Below are positions 35,083 to 44,013 of a DNA stretch of 64,000 nt, piece after piece. Within the stretch, counting starts at the first letter, position 1. Each line of letters begins with the position of its first letter. The stretch comes from Sphingorhabdus sp. EL138 (GTDB lineage: Bacteria; Pseudomonadota; Alphaproteobacteria; Sphingomonadales; Sphingomonadaceae). Both the position numbers and the translations under genes were made by a program. The notes under the pieces were generated by a model, which saw only the letters and a list, made by a program, of their open reading frames with translations, was not told the DNA's origin and made no database searches. The DNA is taken from the NCBI RefSeq assembly GCF_945890115.1, contig NZ_CAMDCK010000001.1, forward strand, positions 62,001-126,000, read 5' to 3'.

Positions 35083-36299
35083 ATGGTGCTTTCAGATGCA
35101 ATTTTTTGCGGTGCGGCAAAACGCAGGATTAGATATCCAATTATCGCGGACAGCATAGACCCCATCAAAACCCCAATTTTGACATCATCCACCTGATCAG
35201 GATCCGTGAAGGCAAGGCCGCCGATAAACAAGCTCATCGTAAAGCCGATACCGCACAGCAAGGCTACACCATAGACTTGCAGCCAGCTTGCCTTTGACGG
35301 ACGCGCAGCAATGCCAAGTTTGACCGCGATCCAGACGCTGGTAAATATTCCAAGCTGCTTGCCCAAAAACAGGCCCATAGCGATACCAAGCGGCAGCGGT
35401 GCAGCCAATGCAGCAAGGCTGATCCCCGCCAACGAAACACCTGCATTGGCGAACCCAAAAATTGGTACGATAAGGAAGGCAACTGGCTTTACCAGCGCGT
35501 GTTCAAGCCGGTGGAGTGCCGAATCTTCCGCGTCAGGTGCGGCGAGCGTTCGGCGGAAGGGAATGGCAAATGCCGCCATCACGCCCGCAATGGTGGCATG
35601 CACGCCGGATAATAATGTCGCATACCATAAAAGGACCGCGAGGATGAGATATGGCCAAAGGGCATTTACCCGAAAACGGTTCAGCAGCATCATTGCGACC
35701 CAAATGCCGCCCGCAGCAGCCAACGCGACGATGTTCAACTCGGCTGTATAAAATAAAGCGATGATCGCCACCGCACCCATGTCGTCCACAATGGCAACGG
35801 TCGTCAGGAACAGTTTCAGCGAAGCAGGCGCCCGACTGCCCAAAAGCGCAAGCACGCCAATGGCAAAGGCAATGTCGGTAGCAGCCGGTATAGCCCAGCC
35901 ACGCTGCAATGCAGGATCGCCACCCGCGACCGCAAGATACACAATCGCCGGAACAACCATCCCCGCCGCAGCGGCAAGCGTTGGAAGCGTGCGGTCGGCC
36001 CAAGTGGACAAATGCCCATCGACAAATTCGCGCTTAATCTCCAGCCCGACGAGCAAAAAGAAAATCGCCATCAGACCGTCATTTATCCAAAGATGGACGG
36101 TCATCGGGCCAAGCTTTGGTGTTAACTCCGGCCCGATTACCCAATGTAGAAAATGATTATAGTTTTCAGCAATTGCCGAATTGGCAATAATCATGGCCAA
36201 TGCGGCGGCCGCCATTAGCAAAATACCGCCCGCGGCTTCACTCGATAAAAATGCTCGCAAAGCAGAATTTTTGGCGGGTTGTTTTGCAGTTCCAATCAT
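35079..36299 (-). CDS. nhaA: Na+/H+ antiporter NhaA
   Basis: A membrane protein of about 406 residues with twelve helices. Family landmarks are WINDGLMAIFFLLVGLEIKREFVDG, AIPAATDIAFAIGVLALLGSRAP and FLTTVAIVDDMGAVAIIALFY (the adjacent Asp pair of the ion site). LLCGIGFTMSLFIGGLAF is the last signature. It exports sodium in exchange for protons at alkaline pH. Either ATG 36305 or 36299 may start it. It is the first gene of a two-gene unit with the DUF885 lipoprotein. Confidence 0.96.
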   Translation of the reverse strand: MIGTAKQPAKNSALRAFLSSEAAGGILLMAAAALAMIIANSAIAENYNHFLHWVIGPELTPKLGPMTVHLWINDGLMAIFFLLVGLEIKREFVDGHLSTWADRTLPTLAAAAGMVVPAIVYLAVAGGDPALQRGWAIPAATDIAFAIGVLALLGSRAPASLKLFLTTVAIVDDMGAVAIIALFYTAELNIVALAAAGGIWVAMMLLNRFRVNALWPYLILAVLLWYATLLSGVHATIAGVMAAFAIPFRRTLAAPDAEDSALHRLEHALVKPVAFLIVPIFGFANAGVSLAGISLAALAAPLPLGIAMGLFLGKQLGIFTSVWIAVKLGIAARPSKASWLQVYGVALLCGIGFTMSLFIGGLAFTDPDQVDDVKIGVLMGSMLSAIIGYLILRFAAPQKIASESTI

Positions 36300-36415
36300 C
36301 GCCAATCCTTATGGCGACTCGCCTCAACGATAGCAAGTGAAGGCAAAAAATAGAGCAATTGCCTTGCCTTAACTGCTTATCTCGGTTTATAACCTTCGTT
36401 AAGGGGGCTGGGGCC

Positions 36416-36934
36416 ATGGCCGAAATAATGTCCAAAAAGTCTTTTGTCGAAGAAAGCATTTCGATGAGCGCACAGTCGCCTCTTCACTTGACCGAAGGTC
36501 AAAAGGCGTGCCTCCGGCTGGTAGCGCAGCTTCACACTTCTAAGGAAATAGGCCGGACATTGGGCATATCGCCATTCACTGTTGATCAACGGCTTGACGC
36601 GGCAAGGCGCAAATTAAATGCCGCCACTCGCATAGACGCTGCCAAGATATTCGACGCAATGGAACGCAACGATATATACGAGCCATTCGTATACGAAACG
36701 TCGATGCTTGAATCCACCGACGATGCCGTTAGCCAAAACGCTCTTCCCGACGGACTGGGACGGAGATTTGCGAAAATAATTTCGTTCATTTCCGTGCCGC
36801 CCATCGGGGGGGAGAGACATGAATTATCCAAAAGGAAAATTCTGGTTCTTGCGCTGAATTTGGCATTTTTCAGCACGTTGGTGATGGCTTTTGTTGTTGT
36901 GGTTTTAACGGGTACGTTTCGACTGTTTCAATAA
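36416..36934 (+). CDS. LuxR-type HTH regulator with C-terminal membrane helix
   Basis: ATG 36416 has AAGGGGGCTGGGG upstream and gives 172 residues; the track start at 36359 is not supported. A GerE/LuxR helix-turn-helix occupies about residues 25-80 (LTEGQKACLRLVAQLHTSKEIGRTLGISPFTVDQRLDAARRKL). The final 30 residues form a hydrophobic helix (ILVLALNLAFFSTLVMAFVVVVL), so the protein should be tethered to the inner membrane by its C-terminus. No receiver or ligand domain is present. It is followed 49 bp later by a small helical protein that may be its partner. Target genes unknown. Confidence 0.75.
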   Translation: MAEIMSKKSFVEESISMSAQSPLHLTEGQKACLRLVAQLHTSKEIGRTLGISPFTVDQRLDAARRKLNAATRIDAAKIFDAMERNDIYEPFVYETSMLESTDDAVSQNALPDGLGRRFAKIISFISVPPIGGERHELSKRKILVLALNLAFFSTLVMAFVVVVLTGTFRLFQ

Positions 36935-36983
36935 CCTGTTCCCTCGTCGGCTGAAAATGCCTTGAACATGAGGAAACTTCGAC

Positions 36984-37247
36984 ATGGTACATATTGAGCA
37001 TGAAACAGCCAAGCAATTGGCATTGGACATTACCTCCACACATCTCGCCATTGATAAGGCTCTGGCTGACCTCGCCACACTTACATATTCCGTTATTGAC
37101 GCGTGCCGTCATTCGGATGCGTCCTTGGCGCAATCACAGGCGGCCATTGAAGGCGTAGCGAATGGCCTCACAAAAATGGTCGATGCGCGCAAAGGGTTTA
37201 TGCATGCCCACCGCAAGATTGCCCATCGCCACAGCAAGAAAAATTAA
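36984..37247 (+). CDS. Small helical hypothetical protein downstream of LuxR-TM gene
   Basis: An 87-residue protein with two predicted long helices (TAKQLALDITSTHLAIDKALADLATLTYSVIDACR and SLAQSQAAIEGVANGLTKMVDARKGFMHAHRKIAHRH). It has a preceding GAGG, no signal peptide, and a basic His/Lys-rich C-terminus. I recall similar small proteins next to LuxR-type regulators in sphingomonads but cannot name a family. The tandem arrangement suggests a functional pair. Function unknown. Confidence 0.65.
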   Translation: MVHIEHETAKQLALDITSTHLAIDKALADLATLTYSVIDACRHSDASLAQSQAAIEGVANGLTKMVDARKGFMHAHRKIAHRHSKKN

Positions 37248-37271
37248 CCGTATTTTGAAACTGTTCATTTG

Positions 37272-39419
37272 CTACTCCGCTTTGCCCATCTGCCACACAA
37301 TAAACGCCGCCTCTTCTGCATTTTCGCGCAAGCGTTCGAACCGTCCGGACTTGCCGCCATGGCCAGCGCCCATATTGGTTTTGAGCAAAAGCACATTGTC
37401 GTCGGTTTTCATGTCGCGCAGCTTTGCGACCATCTTGGCGGGTTCCCAATAGGTGACGCGCGGGTCGTTGAGGCCTGCGGTCCATAGCATCGGCGGATAA
37501 GCCTGCGCCTTCACATTGTCATAAGGCGAGTAGCTGCGGATATAATCAAACGCCGCCTTATCTGTGATCGGGTTGCCCCATTCGGGCCATTCGCCCGGCG
37601 TCAATGGCAAGTCTTTATCCAACATGGTGTTGAGCACATCAACAAAGGCGACATGGCTAACCACCGCGCCGAACAATTCGGGTGCCTGATTGACGACAGC
37701 GCCCATGAGTTCGCCGCCAGCCGAACCGCCGCTTGCGGTCACCTTGCCCTTGCTGGTGAAGCCCAGATTGATCAAGCCTTTGGCCGCATCGACAAAGTCG
37801 TTGAAGGTATTGGTCCGCTTCGTCAGCTTACCATCCAGATACCATTGATAGCCCAAGTCATCCCCGCCCCGAATATGCGCAATGGCATACGCAAAACCAC
37901 GGTCGACCATCGACAGGCGGTTGGCGCTAAAACCGGGCGGCATGGCATAGCCATAAGCGCCATAAGCATATAGATGCAGCGGCTGACTGCCGTCTTTCTT
38001 GAAATCTTTTTTGGTCAGGATCGACACCGGAACCTGTGTGCCATCACGCGCGGTTATCATCACGCGTTCGGTCACATATTGGCTTGGGTCATATCCGCTG
38101 GGGATTTCCTGCACCTTCAGCGTTTCCAGCCGACCATCGGCGAGGGTGTAATCAAACACCGTGTCGGGCGTGACCATCGATTCATAGCCCAACCGCAGCT
38201 TCGTCACATCATATTCGGGGTTGTCGCCTAAACCAGCGTCATAGCTTGCCTCAGGAAATTTGATCCGCTCAACCTTTTTGGCATCGGCATAATCGCGGAT
38301 TTCAACCTGATCGAGGCCGTCAATACGGCCTTCGGTCACATAGAAATTCTTGAACAAAGACAGGCCGGTCAAATAATGGCGGTCGGAACCGGCAATCAAC
38401 GTGGTCCAGTCGCCGGGTGCCTTCATGCTGGCGGTCGCCACGCGGAAGTTTACATGATCATCATTGGTCAGAATGAATAAGGTTCCGTCGCGCACATCGA
38501 CGCTATATTGCCGCCCCACTTTGCGCGCAGATACCATGATGGGCGTCGCGGTCGGGTTGCTGGCGGGGACCAAGCGCACTTCGCTGGTGACATTGTCGCC
38601 CGTGCCAATGACAATCCAATCCTCTTGCGCGGTCAGGCCAACGCCGACGCCAAAGCCGATATCCTCTTCCTTATAGAGAAGCTTGGCCTTGCTCAGGTCA
38701 TCGCCCAGATGGTGGAACCACGCATTGTCGGTGCGCCAATTTTCGTTGGCTAGTCCATAGACCACGCCCTTGCTATCCGATGACCAGACAATGCCGGACA
38801 ATGTGCCGGGGATGATGTCGGCCAATTTTTTGCCCGTTTCCAAATTGCGGAAATGCAGGTCAAAGCGTTCCGACCCATTATCATCATAAGCATAAGCCAA
38901 AATCTTGCCGTCGGGGCTGATCTCGGCGGCCCCAAGGCGGAAATAGGCTTTGTCCTTGGCCAATTCATTTTCATCAAGGATAAGCTGGTCCGCGCCGCCC
39001 GCAACGGGCTTGCGATAATGCTTGCGATATTGCGCGCCCTCTTCGAATTTCGACCAGTAAATATAATCGCCATCCTTTTGCGGCACGCTGCTGTCATCTT
39101 CTTTGACGCGGCCCTTCATTTCTTGAAAAATCGTTTCGGTCAGCTTGGCCTGCGGCGCCATTTGTGCTTCGAAATAGGCATTTTCGGCATTGAGATGCGC
39201 CAATATCTCGGCATCATCGATCGTTGGATAGCTTGCATCGCGCAGCCAATGATAATCATCGCTAATCGTCACTCCATGATGGGTCGCCTGATGCGGACGC
39301 TTAACGGCGACGGGCGGCTTGATTTGCGCGGTGGCTTTTTCGGTCATGGCTTCTTTCTGGGCGAATGCGGGCGAGGATAATGCGCTGGTTGCAAAAATGA
39401 GTGGGAGCAGTGCTTTCAT
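37272..39419 (-). CDS. Prolyl oligopeptidase family S9A serine peptidase (oligopeptidase B-like)
   Basis: From ATG 39419 the protein is 715 residues with a signal peptide (MKALLPLIFATSALSSPAFAQ); the track's 133-residue extension reads back over the next gene. The N-terminal half is the beta-propeller (starting HGVTISDDYHWLRD), and the C-terminal half is the alpha/beta hydrolase. The nucleophile is in ASGGSAGGELMGAV, the Asp in LNDPRVTYWEP, and the His in GAGHGGKSGR. Oligopeptidase B cleaves after basic residues in short peptides; here it should be periplasmic. It is divergent from an aminopeptidase P gene. Confidence 0.93.
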   Translation of the reverse strand: MKALLPLIFATSALSSPAFAQKEAMTEKATAQIKPPVAVKRPHQATHHGVTISDDYHWLRDASYPTIDDAEILAHLNAENAYFEAQMAPQAKLTETIFQEMKGRVKEDDSSVPQKDGDYIYWSKFEEGAQYRKHYRKPVAGGADQLILDENELAKDKAYFRLGAAEISPDGKILAYAYDDNGSERFDLHFRNLETGKKLADIIPGTLSGIVWSSDSKGVVYGLANENWRTDNAWFHHLGDDLSKAKLLYKEEDIGFGVGVGLTAQEDWIVIGTGDNVTSEVRLVPASNPTATPIMVSARKVGRQYSVDVRDGTLFILTNDDHVNFRVATASMKAPGDWTTLIAGSDRHYLTGLSLFKNFYVTEGRIDGLDQVEIRDYADAKKVERIKFPEASYDAGLGDNPEYDVTKLRLGYESMVTPDTVFDYTLADGRLETLKVQEIPSGYDPSQYVTERVMITARDGTQVPVSILTKKDFKKDGSQPLHLYAYGAYGYAMPPGFSANRLSMVDRGFAYAIAHIRGGDDLGYQWYLDGKLTKRTNTFNDFVDAAKGLINLGFTSKGKVTASGGSAGGELMGAVVNQAPELFGAVVSHVAFVDVLNTMLDKDLPLTPGEWPEWGNPITDKAAFDYIRSYSPYDNVKAQAYPPMLWTAGLNDPRVTYWEPAKMVAKLRDMKTDDNVLLLKTNMGAGHGGKSGRFERLRENAEEAAFIVWQMGKAE

Positions 39420-39473
39420 GAGACGACTTCCTCGCGTATATGGATAGCATAACCATATGAACGGAAGTCCGAC

Positions 39474-41282
39474 ATGTCTACCTATGAAGCCCGCCTCGCT
39501 GCCCTGCGCGCACAATTGAAGAAAGAACAGCTCGACGGATTTGTCGTGCCGATCTGCGACGAACATATGTCGGAATATGTCGGCGATTATGCACAACGGC
39601 TGGGCTGGCTCACGGGTTTTGGCGGCTCGGCGGGCAGCGCCGTTGTTTTGAGCGAAGAAGCCGCGATCTTCACCGATGGCCGCTACACGTTGCAGGTGCG
39701 TGAGCAGGTTGATGGCAAGCATTGGCAATATGTCGGCGTGCCGCAAACGAGCATCGCAGACTGGTTGCAAGAATATGCCCCGACCGGCGCGCGTATCGGC
39801 TATGACGCATGGGTCCACACCAAAAATTGGGTCGAAAGCGCGACCAAGGCACTGGCCGCCAAGGGCGCTGAACTGGTTGCGGTCAAGAGCAATCCAATCG
39901 ACAGGGTGTGGGCTGAACAGCCGCAGAAAAGCGTGGCCAAGCTAATCGTACACGACACCCAATATGCGGGGCAGAGCAGCGCCGAAAAACGTGCCGCTGT
40001 GGCCGAGTGGCTGACGGCGCATAAGCTCGACAGCACCGTCATTTCTGCGCTCGATTCGGTGGCGTGGTTGCTGAACATCCGCGGCTCCGACGTGTCGAAC
40101 ACCCCCGTCGCGCTCAGCTTTGTGCTGGCTTATGCCGATGGCACGGCGGACCTTTTTGTCGCGCCTGAAAAGGTTGACGACGCGGTCCGCGCGCATCTGG
40201 GCAATGCCGTGCGCCTGCGCGATCCGTCGGAATTTGTGCCCGAACTGCGGTCGATGGAGGGCAAGCGGATTGCCGTTGACCCCGACCGAGCGGTCGCCGC
40301 AATCTTTGGCGCGCTGCAAGCTGGCGGCGCCCAAATTATCGAGGCGCGCGACCCGACCATCCTGCCCAAGGCGGTCAAAAACCCTATCGAACAATCCGGC
40401 CACCGCGCCGCACAAGCCCGCGATGGCGCCGCGTTAAGCCGGTTCCTGCATTGGATGCGCGAAACCGCGTATAAAGGCGAATTGAACGAGTTATCCGCCG
40501 CCGCACGGTTGAAAGCATTCCGCGAAGATACTGGCATGCTCAAGGATCTGTCGTTCGATACCATCTCCGCCACTGGTCCTAATGGCGCGCATTGCCATTA
40601 TAAGGTCGATGAAAGCACCAACCGCGATATTGAACCCAACAGCATCTATCTCGTCGATAGCGGCGGGCAATATTTGGACGGCACCACCGACGTCACCCGC
40701 ACCATCTGGGTCGGCCCGGGCAAACCCACCGCCGAGATGAAGGACCGCTTCACCCGCGTTCTGAAGGGCCACATCGCCTTGGCCTGCGCCGTGTTTCCCG
40801 AAGGCACCAGAGGGGCGCAATTAGACAGCATGGCACGCGCTTCCCTGTGGCAGGCCGGCCTCGATTACGCCCATGGCACGGGCCATGGCGTCGGCAGCTT
40901 CCTTGCGGTCCACGAAGGGCCGCAACGCATCGCCAAATTCGCTGGCGGGCAGGCGGGCAGCGACGAGCCGTTGCAAGCGGGCATGATCCTGTCGAACGAG
41001 CCAGGCTATTATAAATCCGGCGAATATGGCATCCGCATCGAAAATCTCGTGCTGGTCGAGGAGCGCTCGATTGCAGGCGCGGAGGGGCGCTATTTCGGGT
41101 TTGAGACTTTGACCTTCGCGCCGATTGACAAGAATTTGGTGGACGTGAGCCTACTCAACGCCGACGAACTGCGCTGGTGGAATGAATATCACATTAAGGT
41201 ATTCGAAATTGTAGGCCCGCAATTGGAGGGCGCTGCACTGGCATGGGCGACGGAGGCCTGTGCGGGGTTGGCGGCAGGCTAA
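39474..41282 (+). CDS. Xaa-Pro aminopeptidase (M24B, three-domain APP1 type)
   Basis: A 602-residue aminopeptidase P of the long eukaryote-like form. Two creatinase-like N-terminal domains (EARLAALRAQLKKEQLDGFVVP..., and EKRAAVAEWL...) precede the M24 catalytic domain. Metal ligands are in YLVDSGGQYLDGTTDVTRT, HGTGHGVGSFLAVHEGPQ and ILSNEPGYYKSGEYGIRIEN. It removes an N-terminal residue before proline. No signal peptide, so cytoplasmic. It starts 54 bp divergent from the S9 peptidase gene; the pair suggests peptide recycling. Confidence 0.95.
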   Translation: MSTYEARLAALRAQLKKEQLDGFVVPICDEHMSEYVGDYAQRLGWLTGFGGSAGSAVVLSEEAAIFTDGRYTLQVREQVDGKHWQYVGVPQTSIADWLQEYAPTGARIGYDAWVHTKNWVESATKALAAKGAELVAVKSNPIDRVWAEQPQKSVAKLIVHDTQYAGQSSAEKRAAVAEWLTAHKLDSTVISALDSVAWLLNIRGSDVSNTPVALSFVLAYADGTADLFVAPEKVDDAVRAHLGNAVRLRDPSEFVPELRSMEGKRIAVDPDRAVAAIFGALQAGGAQIIEARDPTILPKAVKNPIEQSGHRAAQARDGAALSRFLHWMRETAYKGELNELSAAARLKAFREDTGMLKDLSFDTISATGPNGAHCHYKVDESTNRDIEPNSIYLVDSGGQYLDGTTDVTRTIWVGPGKPTAEMKDRFTRVLKGHIALACAVFPEGTRGAQLDSMARASLWQAGLDYAHGTGHGVGSFLAVHEGPQRIAKFAGGQAGSDEPLQAGMILSNEPGYYKSGEYGIRIENLVLVEERSIAGAEGRYFGFETLTFAPIDKNLVDVSLLNADELRWWNEYHIKVFEIVGPQLEGAALAWATEACAGLAAG

Positions 41283-41358
41283 CGCGTAACCACCCTTGAC
41301 GCCCAAGCGCGGGCAAAGCCATACACTGCTCCAACGTCCTAATATTTGAGGAACCCCC

Positions 41359-42237
41359 ATGACGCAGACATTTTCCGAATATACTCCCGCCGACGTCTGG
41401 GAATGGAACACCGAAAATGGCGGCCAATTTGCCAATATCAACCGGCCCGTCGCTGGTGCGACCCATGACAAAGAGCGCCCCGTCGGCAAGCACCCGATGC
41501 AGCTCTATTCGCTGGCCACGCCCAATGGCGTGAAGGTTACGGTGATGCTTGAGGAGTTGTTGGCGCTGGGACACAGCGGCGCAGAATATGATGCGTGGCT
41601 GGTCAACATCCGTGAGGGCAACCAGTTTTCGAGCGGCTTTGTTGAGGCAAACCCCAATTCCAAAATCCCAGCTTTGTTCGACCATTCCACGCCCACGCCG
41701 ACGCGCGTTTTCGAGTCTGGGTCGATCCTTTGGTATCTGGCAGAGAAATTCGGTGCCTTTCTCCCTACCGAGCATCAGGCGCGGACTGAGACCATCAACT
41801 GGCTGATGTGGCAAATGGGCAGCGCGCCCTATCTCGGCGGCGGTTTTGGCCATTTTTACGCATATGCGCCGTTCAAGTTCGAATATGCCATTGACCGTTT
41901 TGCCATGGAGGTAAAGCGGCAATTGGACGTCCTAGATCGCAATTTGGCAGAGCGGGAATATATGGCGGGCGATGCTTACACTATCGCCGATATAGCAATT
42001 TGGCCGTGGTATGGCGCGTTGGTGAAAGGGTTAATTTACAACGCTGGGGACTTCCTTTCAGTGCATGAATATAAAAATGTCATCCGCTGGACCGACCAAA
42101 TTGCCGAGCGGCCTGCCGTCAAACGAGGCCGCATGGTCAACCGCGTCATGGGCGACCCCGCGAGCCAGTTGCCTGAACGGCATGACGCAAGCGATTTTGA
42201 CACCAAAACGCAGGACAAGGTCGCGGCAGCAAGCTGA
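41359..42237 (+). CDS. yghU: Glutathione S-transferase, YghU (Nu-class) type
   Basis: A 292-residue GST with the YghU-type N-terminal extension (YTPADVWEWNTENGGQFANINRPVAGATHDKERPVGKHPMQLYSLATPNG). ANPNSKIPALFD and FESGSILWYLAEKFG are the glutathione-binding thioredoxin fold, and YTIADIAIWPWYGALVKG is the helical domain. YghU is a glutathione-dependent disulfide reductase/peroxidase that binds two glutathiones. The length and extension separate it from ordinary GSTs. It stands alone and precedes tRNA-Ser. Confidence 0.92.
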   Translation: MTQTFSEYTPADVWEWNTENGGQFANINRPVAGATHDKERPVGKHPMQLYSLATPNGVKVTVMLEELLALGHSGAEYDAWLVNIREGNQFSSGFVEANPNSKIPALFDHSTPTPTRVFESGSILWYLAEKFGAFLPTEHQARTETINWLMWQMGSAPYLGGGFGHFYAYAPFKFEYAIDRFAMEVKRQLDVLDRNLAEREYMAGDAYTIADIAIWPWYGALVKGLIYNAGDFLSVHEYKNVIRWTDQIAERPAVKRGRMVNRVMGDPASQLPERHDASDFDTKTQDKVAAAS

Positions 42238-42321
42238 AAGCTGTCATCTTTAGAAGGTTGCGCGCACCTATCGGCCTTGTCCGAAAACAGTTCGGGCGTT
42301 TCCTTTGGCGCGGCCACAGAT

Positions 42322-42413
42322 TGGCGGAGACGGAGGGATTCGAACCCTCGGTACCGAATTATCAGTACGACGGTTTAGCAAACCGTTGGTTTCAGCCACT
42401 CACCCACGTCTCC
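42322..42413 (-). tRNA. tRNA-Ser (anticodon GCT)
   Basis: On the minus strand GGAGACG...CGTCTCC forms the 7-bp acceptor stem with discriminator G and an encoded CCA end. The anticodon arm is ACGGT-TTGCTAA-ACCGT, giving anticodon GCT (codons AGC/AGU). The long variable arm (GTACTGATAATTCGGTAC) marks a class II tRNA, and GGGTTCGAATCCC is the T arm. Total 92 nt with CCA. Confidence 0.95.
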
Positions 42414-42610
42414 TGTGCGCTTGGCATGGGCGGCCTATAGCGGCCCATGCATTTAGCTGCAATGGTTATTGACACAGACGACGGATAAGAAGAAAAACTG
42501 GCGGTGCAGGTTCGATTTGACGCGCATCGGACGTGTAGTGTCGCCTGTTCATCATGCGCTCATCCAGATAGTCCATAGCGCGGCAAGAATAACTTTTGAG
42601 GTGGGTCCGG

Positions 42611-43390
42611 ATGTTTTTGGCGAAAATGGGATTAAAGAAACCGATATATTATCTGACGATGCTGCTGGCGGCAGGCGCGCTTGTTGCTTCGCCCGCACAG
42701 GCACAGATCAGTAATGTTGATCCGAACGACGCGATTGACGCAGACCTTGGCACCCCGCCCGCTGGCCCAGATGCAAGCACTGAAACTGCGCCAATGGCGC
42801 AAGACGAGACAGTCACGCAAGATGGCGTGCCGACCGACGCAATACCCGCAGATGGATCGGACGCCCAAGCCAGCGCTGCACCGGCGCAAGCAGTCGTTCC
42901 GATAGGCGATACATATCAAAAGGACGACCTCCTTGGCGCCGCTGAGGGCGTCTTTGGAAAAGGCGCGCAGGGGCTTGGTTTGCTAATTGAGGATATCCTC
43001 AAAAAACAAGGTCGCCCCAATGGATATATTGTGGGACGTGAAGGCGGCGGCGCTTTTTTAGTCGGCCTTCGTTATGGGTCCGGTACGTTGAACCACCGCG
43101 TGGAAGGCGAAAAGCCGGTCTATTGGACAGGCCCCTCCATTGGTCCTGACGCTGGGGCAAATGCAGGAAGCACCTTCATTTTGGTCTATAATCTGTACGA
43201 TACAGAAGACATCTATGAACGCTTCCCTGCCGCAGAAGGCGTCGCCTATCTGGTCGGCGGTTTCAACGCCAGCTATCTGCGTCGCGGTGGTGTGGTATTG
43301 ATCCCGATCCGGGTCGGTGCAGGGCTTCGGCTTGGCGCAAATGTGGGCTATATGCGCTTTTCCAAAAAGCAGCGCTGGCTACCCTTTTAA
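42611..43390 (+). CDS. eipA: EipA family protein (DUF1134)
   Basis: A secreted protein of about 259 residues; ATG 42611 gives the signal sequence MFLAKMGLKKPIYYLTMLLAAGALVASPAQAQ. After a Pro/Ala/Asp-rich linker comes the DUF1134 domain: GAAEGVFGKGAQGLGLLIEDILKKQGRPNGYIVGREGGGAF, LRYGSGTLNH, and YLVGGFNASYLRRGGVVLIPIRVGAGLRLGANVGYM. EipA (Brucella/Caulobacter) is a periplasmic protein needed for envelope integrity. Its stop shares the palindrome TTAA with the convergent ribE stop. Confidence 0.88.
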   Translation: MFLAKMGLKKPIYYLTMLLAAGALVASPAQAQISNVDPNDAIDADLGTPPAGPDASTETAPMAQDETVTQDGVPTDAIPADGSDAQASAAPAQAVVPIGDTYQKDDLLGAAEGVFGKGAQGLGLLIEDILKKQGRPNGYIVGREGGGAFLVGLRYGSGTLNHRVEGEKPVYWTGPSIGPDAGANAGSTFILVYNLYDTEDIYERFPAAEGVAYLVGGFNASYLRRGGVVLIPIRVGAGLRLGANVGYMRFSKKQRWLPF

Positions 43391-43995
43391 CGCGCGCGGA
43401 TATCTTCCATCCGTTTGAGATAGCGGGCAAGCACGTCAATTTCCAAATTGACGTGCCGTCCGACGGCAAGTGTATCCAATGTCGTCATCTGCGCCGTGTG
43501 CGGAATGATATTCAGCATGAAATGCGCTGAACCATCGGCTTGGTCTGCAATGTCATTAACAGTCAGCGATACGCCGTCAACGGTGATCGAACCTTTTGCC
43601 GCGATATAAGCCGCAAGGCCGGATGGAGCCGCAACCGTCACTTTCCAACTGTCCCCAATGGTTTCGCTGGCGACGATTTGGCCAACACCATCGACATGTC
43701 CGGTAACAATATGCCCGCCCAGTTCATCGCCAACTTTTAACGCACGTTCGAGGTTCAGTCGGGTGCCTTGTTCCCACATGCCGGCGGCTGTGCACGAAAC
43801 GGTTTCTGCCGATGCGTCGATCGCGAACCATCCATCACCTTTATCAACGACCGTCAGGCATACACCCGAACAGGCAATCGAGGCCCCAATGGCAACAGTA
43901 TCCATATCATAAGCGCAGGATATGACGAGGCGCAGGTCACCGCGCTGTTCGGATGTCCGAATGCTGCCGACGTCCGTTATGATACCTGTAAACAT
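43387..43995 (-). CDS. ribE: Riboflavin synthase, alpha subunit
   Basis: A 202-residue lumazine-dismutating synthase with the invariant start MFTGIITDVGSI and two tandem lumazine-binding repeats: SIACSGVCLTVVDKGDGWF...GTRLNLERAL in the first and SITVDGVSLTVNDIADQ...GRHVNLEIDVLARY in the second. It forms riboflavin from two 6,7-dimethyl-8-ribityllumazines. It is 18 bp downstream of ribD on the same strand, so both are in one unit. No FMN riboswitch is visible before ribD. Confidence 0.97.
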   Translation of the reverse strand: MFTGIITDVGSIRTSEQRGDLRLVISCAYDMDTVAIGASIACSGVCLTVVDKGDGWFAIDASAETVSCTAAGMWEQGTRLNLERALKVGDELGGHIVTGHVDGVGQIVASETIGDSWKVTVAAPSGLAAYIAAKGSITVDGVSLTVNDIADQADGSAHFMLNIIPHTAQMTTLDTLAVGRHVNLEIDVLARYLKRMEDIRAR

Positions 43996-44013
43996 AAAAG
44001 CTGCACCCTTTTC

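Noticed and set aside
37272-39818. N-terminal 133 residues of the 848-aa S9 peptidase ORF
   Set aside because: They read back over the divergent aminopeptidase P gene; a signal peptide start at 39419 gives the normal family length.
42238-42610. Integration site or island next to tRNA-Ser
   Set aside because: No integrase, no direct repeat of the tRNA 3' end and normal-looking flanking genes on both sides.
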